A DNA stretch of 5,274 nt from Candidatus Latescibacterota bacterium (lineage in GTDB: Bacteria; Latescibacterota; MVCY01). The position numbers and the translations under genes are program-made. The notes below the pieces were generated by a model. It was not told where the DNA came from. It was given only the letters and a program-made list of their open reading frames with translations, and ran no database searches. Below are positions 1-5,274 of the stretch, in pieces (the first letter of the stretch is position 1; each line of letters opens with the position of its first letter). The stretch lies in NCBI GenBank assembly GCA_030669445.1, contig DAOVDP010000098.1, forward strand, positions 1 through 5,274, in the 5' to 3' direction.

Positions 1-4
1 AGGG

Positions 5-2143
5 ATGCAACCGGAAACTGAAATTAACCAACTGCTGGCGCCGATTAAACCGTACGCTAAGGACAGCGATCTGGAGCTGATAAGGCGAGCCTACGAGTTC
101 GCCAGCCAGGCTCATCAGGGACAGAAACGCAAGTCAGGAGATCCGGCCGTTAGACATTGCATTGAGGTAGCTAAGATACTGTCAGAGCTTCACCTTGATC
201 CTATGACCGTGGCGGCAGCTCTGCTCCATGACACCCTTGAGGATACAGAGGTCACCTACCAACAGATAAAGGCGGAATTTGGTGGGGAAATAGCAATGTT
301 GGTGGATGGGGTGACAAAGATCGGCGGGCTGAAATTGCAAAGCAGAGAAGCCCAACAGGCGGAGAACTTCCGCAAGATGTTTCTCTCTATGGCTAAGGAT
401 ATCCGGGTGATTCTGATTAAGTTCGCCGATCGTTTGCATAATATGGAGACTTTGCAGTACTTAGATCCAAAGAAACAGAGGCGGATTGCTCGGGAGACCA
501 GAGATGTTTATGCCCCCCTGGCACACCGTTTCGGTATTGCCAGAATCAAGTGGGAACTTGAGGACTTAAGTCTGAAATACTTAGCTCCCCGGGTCTACCG
601 GGAGATAGAAGAGAAGGTGCGATTGAGCCACCAGCAGCGGGAAAGTTACATCGAGGAGATCGAGCTCCCCATCAGAAAAGCCTTGATGCAGGCAGGGATA
701 AAGGCAAAAATAACCGGGCGTCCCAAGAATTTCTACAGCATCTACGGGAAAATGAAAAACAGAGGAAAGCCTTTTGACCAGATATACGACCTTTTCGCTA
801 TCAGGATTATTGTGGATTCAATAGAGGAATGCTACCATACCTTGGGTCTGGTGCATGTTATGTTTACCCCTGTGGCCGATAGGTTCAAAGACTTCGTCGC
901 CACCCCCAAATCGAATATGTACCAGTCCCTCCATACTACCGTGATAGGTCCTCGCAAACAGATGGTGGAAGTGCAAATTAGGACAAAGAAGATGGATCAA
1001 ATAGCTGAGGAGGGAATAGCTGCTCACTGGGTGTACAAGGAGGGGAGGCAAAGATTAGATGATTTAGACAAGAAGATGTTCTGGCTCAGACATCTACTGG
1101 ATTGGCAGCGTGATACCGTTGACTCTGCCGATTTTATGAAGGAGTTGAAGGACACTCTCTTTCAGGACGAGATATTTGTCTTCACCCCCAAAGGGGATTT
1201 GAAACAGTTGCCTAAGGGCAGTACTCCGATTGACTTTGCCTTTGCAGTCCACACCGATGTGGGGCTGCACTGTCGGGGGGCAAAAGTGAACAGGCAGATG
1301 ACCTCTTTGGATTCCCCACTTAAGAATAGTGATATGGTGGAAATTATCACCTCTGCAAATCAGGTGCCTCATCGTGACTGGCTGAATATCGTCCGAACCT
1401 CAAAGGCTCGCAGCCGTATCCGAAGATGGCTCCGAGCAGAGGAATATGTCCACAGTGTCCGACTCGGACGGGAATTGCTCGAACAGGAGGCGAAAAGAAG
1501 GGGAGTAAAGTTGAAAGCAGAAGAGCTGCTCGACCTTGCCCTTTCTATGGGAGTGACAGATGTGGAGCATCTCTTTGCTGCCGCCGGCAGCGGCAAGATT
1601 TCCCTGAGCCGAATTGTGGGCAAGTTATTCCCCCAGCCACAGAAGAGATTGTCCCTGCCTACTATCTTTAAACGGGTCAAGCCAACCATAACAGGGGTGA
1701 CCATTCAAGGTTACGATAATTTGATGATACGATTCGCAAGATGCTGCCAGCCTGTGCCCGGCGATAGCATTGTGGGATTCATCACCCGGGGCAAGGGAAT
1801 ATCTATCCACAGGGCAGAGTGTCCGAATATTTCAAATTTATTGAGAGATAAGGAGCGAATCCTACCCGTTCAGTGGGATTCTGATAAGGAGCAGACATTC
1901 ATTACCCAAGTTCTGGTCTTGGCTCATGATAGAAAGAATCTGCTAAACGAGATAACCAACACTATCTCCGCCGCTGAAGTGAATATCCGAAGTATGACAG
2001 CGGACGCGAAAGCGGAGATAGCTTCCATCAAATTCGCTCTGGAAGTGGCAAATGTCCAGCGGCTAAACAGAATGATGAAAAACATTCAGAAAATTAAGGG
2101 AGTTACTGCTGTCGAAAGGGTAGGTGAGGTAACGGCAGAATAG
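5..2143 (+). CDS. rel: Bifunctional (p)ppGpp synthetase/hydrolase, long RelA/SpoT homologue
   Basis: This 712-residue protein makes the alarmone (p)ppGpp from ATP and GTP/GDP and hydrolyses it, setting the stringent response; family members act in the cytosol, often on the ribosome. The domains appear in the usual order. The HD hydrolase spans about 25-180, with R42-K43, H51, H75-D76 (HDTLEDT) and D142 (FADRLHN). The synthetase spans about 210-345, with GRPK at 238-241, D262, the RFKD motif at 293-296, YQSLH at 306-310 and E322 (VEVQIRT). TGS lies at about 387-448 with H416. The zinc-finger-like region has C580, C581, H602 and C606. A C-terminal ACT domain covers about 632-707. RxKD rather than ExDD is the signature of bifunctional enzymes, so both activities are expected. 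Length is typical. The ATG at 5 fits the family N-terminus, but the window edge hides any proper ribosome-binding site; the AGGG touching the ATG is too close to serve. One oddity is PAVRHC where PYxxHP is usual around H51. Confidence 0.96.
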   Translation: MQPETEINQLLAPIKPYAKDSDLELIRRAYEFASQAHQGQKRKSGDPAVRHCIEVAKILSELHLDPMTVAAALLHDTLEDTEVTYQQIKAEFGGEIAMLVDGVTKIGGLKLQSREAQQAENFRKMFLSMAKDIRVILIKFADRLHNMETLQYLDPKKQRRIARETRDVYAPLAHRFGIARIKWELEDLSLKYLAPRVYREIEEKVRLSHQQRESYIEEIELPIRKALMQAGIKAKITGRPKNFYSIYGKMKNRGKPFDQIYDLFAIRIIVDSIEECYHTLGLVHVMFTPVADRFKDFVATPKSNMYQSLHTTVIGPRKQMVEVQIRTKKMDQIAEEGIAAHWVYKEGRQRLDDLDKKMFWLRHLLDWQRDTVDSADFMKELKDTLFQDEIFVFTPKGDLKQLPKGSTPIDFAFAVHTDVGLHCRGAKVNRQMTSLDSPLKNSDMVEIITSANQVPHRDWLNIVRTSKARSRIRRWLRAEEYVHSVRLGRELLEQEAKRRGVKLKAEELLDLALSMGVTDVEHLFAAAGSGKISLSRIVGKLFPQPQKRLSLPTIFKRVKPTITGVTIQGYDNLMIRFARCCQPVPGDSIVGFITRGKGISIHRAECPNISNLLRDKERILPVQWDSDKEQTFITQVLVLAHDRKNLLNEITNTISAAEVNIRSMTADAKAEIASIKFALEVANVQRLNRMMKNIQKIKGVTAVERVGEVTAE

Positions 2144-2156
2144 AGATTTCTCTCTA
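2141..2156 (+). other. Short perfect inverted repeat overlapping the rel stop codon
   Basis: TAGAGA (2141-2146) and TCTCTA (2151-2156) are exact reverse complements separated by TTTC, and the left arm contains the rel stop codon. The transcript could fold into a 6-bp stem with a 4-base loop. The stem is A+U-rich and no U-run follows directly (the nearest is TTTT at 2165-2168), so it is not a standard intrinsic terminator. It could be a weak 3'-end structure or chance. Confidence 0.3.
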
Positions 2157-2199
2157 AGTACACGTTTTCACAAATATTATGGCGTAACATGATCATAGG

Positions 2200-2329
2200 A
2201 GATTCTTCGGCTGCGCCTCAGAATGACAGCGTTTGTCACTCTGAATCCTCCGCTTACTGTCATTCTGAAGAGCTTGTCCTGAGCGAAGTCGAAGGAAGCG
2301 ATAGCGACTGAAGAATCTTGCTCAGGACA
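2200..2329. repeat. Composite palindromic intergenic repeat cluster
   Basis: The block is built from several exact inverted pairs. AGATTCTTC at 2200-2208 pairs with GAAGAATCT at 2310-2318. TCAGAATGACAG at 2218-2229 pairs with CTGTCATTCTGA at 2257-2268. TGTCCTGAGC at 2275-2284 pairs with GCTCAGGACA at 2320-2329. A further diverged copy, TGTCACTCTGA at 2234-2244, differs from TGTCATTCTGA by one base. The simplest reading is one complete 30-base unit (2200-2229), a decayed partial unit (2234-2244), and an inverted unit (2257-2318) expanded in the middle by a second repeat type. From general knowledge, very similar GATTCTTCG...CAGAATGACA sequences are scattered through intergenic DNA of many environmental bacteria and produce spurious small ORFs. 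The element encodes nothing itself; non-autonomous mobility (MITE- or REP-like) is an inference. I cannot identify a target-site duplication. Confidence 0.8.
2271..2296. repeat. Second repeat type embedded in the cluster (TGTCCTGAGCGAAG core)
   Basis: This 26-base block begins AGCTTGTCC, ends GTCGAAGGA, and sits inside the right-hand copy of the AGAATGACAG-type unit. It separates CTGTCATTCTGA (2257-2268) from GAAGAATCT (2310-2318), which lie much closer together in the compact unit at 2200-2229. Its core TGTCCTGAGC recurs inverted at 2320-2329, just outside the end of the first repeat type. The two pairings cross each other, so both stems cannot form in one simple fold; this suggests two repeat families that were juxtaposed or inserted into one another. 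Similar TCCTGAGCGAAGTCGAAG sequences are familiar as dispersed repeats in environmental genomes. Confidence 0.6.
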
Positions 2330-2346
2330 GACTCCGTGAAGAGTCT
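2329..2346. repeat. 6-bp hairpin at the right edge of the repeat cluster
   Basis: AGACTC (2329-2334) and GAGTCT (2341-2346) are perfect reverse complements around the six-base loop CGTGAA. The hairpin abuts the inverted TGTCCTGAGC copy. No T-run follows (CAATATTAAG comes next), so it does not look like an intrinsic terminator. It may be the boundary structure of the repeat or independent. Confidence 0.4.
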
Positions 2347-2448
2347 CAATATTAAGCCAATAAAAATACGTCACCGTGATTGTGAATTAGAGTACTAAGC
2401 AATCCCCGGAAGACGGCGTTTATTCAGGAAGTGCTGACAATATTTTTC

Positions 2449-2477
2449 TTGAAGTTCGAGGTTTATATGTGTATATT
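2449..2477 (+). promoter_or_regulatory. Probable promoter of the hsp20-lon operon
   Basis: TTGAAG at 2449-2454 (4 of 6 to the vegetative -35 consensus) is followed after exactly 17 bases by TATATT at 2472-2477 (5 of 6 to -10). A run of A+T (AATATTTTTC) lies just upstream and could act as an UP-like element. Initiation about seven bases downstream would give a leader of roughly 43 bases before hsp20. The -35 can also be read as CTTGAAG, close to the sigma-32 heat-shock -35 CTTGAAA, but no CCCCAT-like -10 is present. I see no CIRCE (HrcA) operator. Heat control, if any, would therefore have to come from another layer. Confidence 0.55.
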
Positions 2478-2492
2478 GTTAGGTGTTTTTAA

Positions 2493-2523
2493 CGCTTGAT
2501 TTTCCCCCTTAGCCTGGAGAGCG
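2493..2523 (+). promoter_or_regulatory. Possible RNA thermometer masking the hsp20 ribosome-binding site
   Basis: The Shine-Dalgarno GGAG at 2516-2519, seven bases before the hsp20 ATG, can pair with upstream pyrimidines. CGCT (2493-2496) matches AGCG (2520-2523), and TTCC (2502-2505) matches GGAG with one G-U pair. This leaves a five-base bulge and a ten-base loop. Alternatively, TTTTCC (2500-2505) pairs continuously with GGAGAG (2516-2521) through two G-U pairs, a fourU-like arrangement. Small heat-shock genes are classic carriers of such thermosensors. The stem is short and no fold has been calculated, so this is a hypothesis. Confidence 0.3.
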
Positions 2524-2526
2524 ATT

Positions 2527-2973
2527 ATGAACTCGGATAACGACCGCATTTTTCGCCAGATATGGAAGATGCAGAATGAGATGGAGAGACTGTTAAGGGA
2601 CTTCTTCGCCTCCAAGAACCCGCTGCTTATGATGGCAGAAGACCTCTGGCGGCCCCCCACAGATGTGTTTGAAACTGAGTCTAATTTCGTGGTGAAGATA
2701 GAGATCGCCGGGGTGAGGCAAGAGGATATCAAAATAACTCTGAGTGGGGATACGCTCACCGTTCGCGGCAGAAGAGAGGATACTTTTCCCCCTGGCAAGC
2801 GAAACTTTCGTCAGATGGAGATAAATCACGGGGCGTTTGAAAGGGTGATCTTTATCACTGGCCCTATCGATGAAAAAAACATTAAGGCTTCGTATCAAGA
2901 CGGCTTCCTTGAGATTACATTGCCTAAGACCCAACAAATAGAATCGAAGTCTATTGATATTGAACCTACTTGA
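2527..2973 (+). CDS. Small heat-shock protein, Hsp20/alpha-crystallin family
   Basis: This 148-residue protein is an ATP-independent holdase expected to bind unfolding proteins in the cytosol and keep them refoldable. The N-terminal arm (1-41) is rich in hydrophobic and charged residues (MERLLRDFF). The alpha-crystallin domain runs from about P43 (PPTDVFET) to K134. It contains the family signatures FVVKIEIAGV (54-63), EDIKI (66-70), LTVRGRRE (77-84), FER (104-106) and the hallmark GFLEITLPK (126-134). The C-terminal tail carries an I-x-I anchor, I143-D-I145, used in oligomer assembly. The usual PG after the second strand is AG here (A61-G62), a mild deviation. The start is supported by GGAG at 2516-2519 with a seven-base spacer. 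It is the first gene of a probable operon with lon, 16 bases downstream. Length is normal for bacterial Hsp20. I leave the symbol empty because hsp20/ibpA orthology cannot be settled. Confidence 0.95.
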   Translation: MNSDNDRIFRQIWKMQNEMERLLRDFFASKNPLLMMAEDLWRPPTDVFETESNFVVKIEIAGVRQEDIKITLSGDTLTVRGRREDTFPPGKRNFRQMEINHGAFERVIFITGPIDEKNIKASYQDGFLEITLPKTQQIESKSIDIEPT

Positions 2974-2977
2974 ACCC

Positions 2978-2982
2978 GAGGA
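2978..2982 (+). promoter_or_regulatory. Shine-Dalgarno sequence of lon
   Basis: GAGGA lies seven bases before the ATG at 2990, in the 16-base gap after the hsp20 stop. It fixes the lon start and suggests efficient translation from the shared transcript. Confidence 0.8.
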
Positions 2983-2989
2983 AATTGAA

Positions 2990-5274
2990 ATGGACGACAT
3001 CTTACAGAAAATCCCCTCTGAGATTCCTATTCTTCCGTTAAGGAATATGGTTGTCTTTCCCAGTATGGCAGTGCCCCTTATGGTTTCCAGGGAGAAGTCT
3101 GTCAGGTTGGTTGACGATGTGCTAAGCGGCAACAAACTCATAGGCGCAATAACCCAGAGGGATCCCGATGCGGAAGAGCCAACCTGGAACGATATTTATA
3201 ACTTCGGCACCGTCTCTGTTGTGCTTCGGATGATAAAGATGCCGGATGGGAGTATGAGAGTCCTGATTCAGGGGATTACCCGTTTCAGAATTGAGAAACC
3301 TTTAGCCGATAAACCTTACCTGAAGGCGGAAATCGAATTATTGGAAGATATTGTAGAAAAAGGTATCGAGATAGATGCCTTGGCAAGGAATGTATCGAAT
3401 CAATTTCAGCGGATTATCTCTCTGGCACCCAATCTCCCTGACGAGTTGGGAGTGGCCGTGGCCAATATTGAGGACCCCGGCAGACTGGCCGACCTGGTTG
3501 CCTCTGATCTGAATATCTCTGTGCCTGAGAAGCAAAAGATCGTGGAGACTATTGCGGTTAGAAAGAGATTGGAGAAGTTGACTGTCTTTCTGGCCAAGGA
3601 GCTTCAGGTAGTAGAACTGGAGACGAGGATTCAGAAAGAGGCTAAAGGCGAGCTGGAGAAGACCCAGAGGGAATATTTTCTTCGTCAGCAGCTCCAGACC
3701 ATCCAAAAGGAGTTAGGTGAAGGCGACCCCAGGACAGTGGAGATAAACGAATTGCGGGGGAAGATAGAGGCTGCCAAAATGCCCGAAGAGGTGAAGAAAG
3801 AGGCAGAGAAGGAACTCTCCCGTCTGGAGAAGATGATGACCGGGGCCCCGGAATATACCGTGGTACGGACATATTTAGACTGGTTGATCTCTCTGCCTTG
3901 GTCGGTTTTCACCAAAGACACCCTCGACATTGCCAAGGCCCGTCAGGTGTTAGAAGAAGATCACTATGATCTGGAAAAGGTAAAAGAAAGGATGTTAGAA
4001 TACCTCGCTGTGCGGAAGCTGAAAGAGGATATGAAAGGACCTATTCTCTGTTTCGTCGGCCCTCCTGGGGTAGGAAAGACCTCACTGGGCAAGTCCATTG
4101 CCCGGGCCTTGGGCAGGAAGTTTGTCCGCATCTCTCTGGGCGGAGTGAGGGACGAGGCTGAAATCCGCGGACACAGACGCACTTATGTAGGGGCTTTGCC
4201 AGGGAGGATAATCCAGAGTATAAGAAAGGCCGGCTCGAACAATCCGGTGTTTATGATGGATGAGATCGACAAGGTGGGAGCAGACTTTCGGGGCGATCCC
4301 TCTGCTGCCCTGTTAGAGGTACTTGACCCAGAACAGAATTTTAGCTTCTCTGACCACTATCTGGATGTCCCCTTCGATCTATCCCGGGTGATGTTTATCA
4401 CCACGGCTAATATCTTAGACACCATTCCTTCGGCCTTGAGGGACAGAATGGAGGTTCTGGAGCTGTCCGGATACATCGAAGAGGAGAAACTCCAAATCGC
4501 CAAGCGTTATCTTATTCCCCGGCAACTGGAGGCACATGGCATAGTTAAACAGCGGGTGAAGTTCGAAGATGAAGCCCTGAAGAAGATAATCAGACACTAC
4601 ACCCGTGAGGCAGGTCTGCGCAACTTCGAAAGAGAGATCGCTAACATCTGCCGCAAGATCGCCAGAAATGTGGCCGAAGGCAAAAGAATCACCCGGAAGA
4701 TAACGGAAAAAGGGATAGAGCAGTTCCTTGGCCCTATTAAGTTCACTTCTGAAGTGGCCGAGCGAACCAGCGAACCGGGTGTGGCCACAGGAGTGGCCTG
4801 GACACCTGCAGGCGGAGAGATACTCTTCATTGAATCTACGAAAATGAAAGGTAAGAAGGGACTTACCCTGACTGGCCAGTTGGGCGATGTGATGAAAGAA
4901 TCCGCTCAGACGGCATTAAGTTACATAAGGACAAATGCCGGGAAGCTGAAAATCCCCGAGGATTTCTTTGATCGATATGACCTCCACATCCACATACCGG
5001 CAGGGGCAATCCCCAAGGATGGGCCATCGGCCGGTGTGACGCTGACCACCTCCCTGATCTCATTGCTGACCGGCAGCTCTGTGAGACCGGATGTAGCTAT
5101 GACCGGAGAGATCACCCTCCGGGGCAGGGTGTTGCCTGTGGGGGGGATAAAAGACAAAGTGCTGGCGGCAAACAGGGCAGGGATAAAGAAGATAATATTG
5201 CCCAAGAAAAACAAGAAGGATATGGAAGAGATTCCCCCAGAAGTCAAAGAGAAGATGAAATTCATCTTCGTGGA
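2990..5274 (+). CDS. lon: ATP-dependent protease Lon (LonA type), 3' end cut by window edge
   Basis: Lon is a cytosolic hexameric AAA+ serine protease that unfolds and degrades damaged and short-lived regulatory proteins. 761 complete codons are visible. The N-terminal substrate-binding domain begins with IPILPLRNMVVFP (12-24) and extends to about 205; a charged coiled-coil region covers about 178-290. The AAA+ module follows W304: Walker A GPPGVGKTS at 357-365 (K363), Walker B FMMDE at 421-425, sensor-1 N474, arginine-finger candidate R486 in LRDRMEV, and sensor-2 R544 in REAGLR. The protease domain starts near GVATGVAW (597-604) and includes TGQLGDVMKES. Its catalytic serine is S680 in PKDGPSAG, and the dyad lysine is K723, exactly 43 residues later. 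No membrane segment is present, which excludes archaeal-type LonB. Family lengths of about 780-830 imply that a few tens of C-terminal residues lie beyond the edge. The start is set by GAGGA and by homology. It is probably cotranscribed with hsp20. Confidence 0.97.
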   Translation, partial: MDDILQKIPSEIPILPLRNMVVFPSMAVPLMVSREKSVRLVDDVLSGNKLIGAITQRDPDAEEPTWNDIYNFGTVSVVLRMIKMPDGSMRVLIQGITRFRIEKPLADKPYLKAEIELLEDIVEKGIEIDALARNVSNQFQRIISLAPNLPDELGVAVANIEDPGRLADLVASDLNISVPEKQKIVETIAVRKRLEKLTVFLAKELQVVELETRIQKEAKGELEKTQREYFLRQQLQTIQKELGEGDPRTVEINELRGKIEAAKMPEEVKKEAEKELSRLEKMMTGAPEYTVVRTYLDWLISLPWSVFTKDTLDIAKARQVLEEDHYDLEKVKERMLEYLAVRKLKEDMKGPILCFVGPPGVGKTSLGKSIARALGRKFVRISLGGVRDEAEIRGHRRTYVGALPGRIIQSIRKAGSNNPVFMMDEIDKVGADFRGDPSAALLEVLDPEQNFSFSDHYLDVPFDLSRVMFITTANILDTIPSALRDRMEVLELSGYIEEEKLQIAKRYLIPRQLEAHGIVKQRVKFEDEALKKIIRHYTREAGLRNFEREIANICRKIARNVAEGKRITRKITEKGIEQFLGPIKFTSEVAERTSEPGVATGVAWTPAGGEILFIESTKMKGKKGLTLTGQLGDVMKESAQTALSYIRTNAGKLKIPEDFFDRYDLHIHIPAGAIPKDGPSAGVTLTTSLISLLTGSSVRPDVAMTGEITLRGRVLPVGGIKDKVLAANRAGIKKIILPKKNKKDMEEIPPEVKEKMKFIFV

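Larger units (their letters stand above)
2144..2526. other. Intergenic region between rel and hsp20
   Basis: No credible gene lies in these 383 bases. From 2157 to 2199 I see only A+T-rich sequence without a recognisable element. From 2200 to 2346 it holds nested inverted repeats (annotated separately). From 2347 to about 2446 I see nothing beyond A+T-rich sequence. From 2449 onward it carries the probable promoter and leader of hsp20-lon. A minus-strand open frame at 2177-2374 is simply a readthrough of the repeat cluster and has no protein-like support. Confidence 0.8.

Noticed and set aside
1577..1591. GC-rich inverted repeat GCTGCCG/CGGCAGC
   Set aside because: It sits within rel over Ala/Gly codons, with a one-base spacer and no T-run. 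There is no support for a terminator or regulatory role.
1426..1671. Plus-strand 81-codon frame inside rel
   Set aside because: It is out of frame within the intact Rel coding sequence, and its composition is unlike a real protein.
2329..2346. AGACTC/GAGTCT hairpin as an intrinsic terminator for rel
   Set aside because: The stem is only 6 bp, lacks a following T-run and lies about 190 bases past the rel stop. It is kept only as a repeat-associated hairpin.
2177..2374. Minus-strand open frame of 65 codons in the intergenic region
   Set aside because: Most of it is a translation of the inverted-repeat cluster, giving stretches such as FDFAQDKLF and ILRRSRRI that are familiar artefacts of these repeats. 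It resembles no protein domain.
2385..2396. TTAGAGTACTAA as a possible CIRCE (HrcA) operator half
   Set aside because: It lacks the TTAGCACTC-N9-GAGTGCTAA layout and is only a short imperfect palindrome.
2593..3141. Minus-strand open frame of 182 codons antisense to hsp20 and the start of lon
   Set aside because: The + strand in the same place encodes clear Hsp20 and Lon domains, and the antisense product has no recognisable motif. It is a shadow frame, as are the other minus-strand frames over rel and lon.
3840..3851. Perfect 12-bp palindrome CCGGGGCCCCGG
   Set aside because: It lies inside lon, encoding ordinary Lon residues (T-G-A-P) before the AAA+ domain. A single such palindrome is most likely coincidental.

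Overview
The window holds three bacterial protein-coding genes, all on the + strand, and one structured intergenic stretch. They are a full-length bifunctional (p)ppGpp synthetase/hydrolase of the long RelA/SpoT family, a small heat-shock protein (Hsp20), and an ATP-dependent Lon protease (LonA type) whose last residues run off the right edge. Base composition is moderate (roughly half G+C) and AGA/AGG arginine codons are used freely. The gene set points to a bacterium but not to a clade. The repeat cluster is of a kind that recurs in many uncultured or environmental lineages, which hints at such an organism, but I would not name a phylum from this window.

Region by region: 5-2143 is the stringent-response gene. 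2144-2526 is non-coding. Its central part (2200-2346) is a cluster of short inverted repeats, built from copies of an AGATTCTTC...TCAGAATGACAG unit and a second block with the core TGTCCTGAGC. Its 3' part (2449-2526) carries a plausible vegetative-type promoter and a short leader whose Shine-Dalgarno sequence can be drawn into a U-rich hairpin. 2527-2973 is hsp20. After a 16-base gap with a strong Shine-Dalgarno sequence, lon starts at 2990 and continues to the window end (761 complete codons visible).

hsp20 and lon look like a two-gene proteostasis operon: one product holds unfolding proteins and the other degrades damaged ones, and both would be made from the promoter upstream of hsp20. rel is probably a separate transcription unit, because 383 bases with a repeat cluster and an independent promoter lie between it and hsp20. 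All three genes belong to stress physiology. All the main catalytic motifs can be read in them and none is visibly broken.

I found no convincing new biological system. The items most worth a second look are the nested palindromic repeat cluster, the possible RNA thermometer in the hsp20 leader, and an unusual substitution around the conserved histidine of the Rel hydrolase domain.
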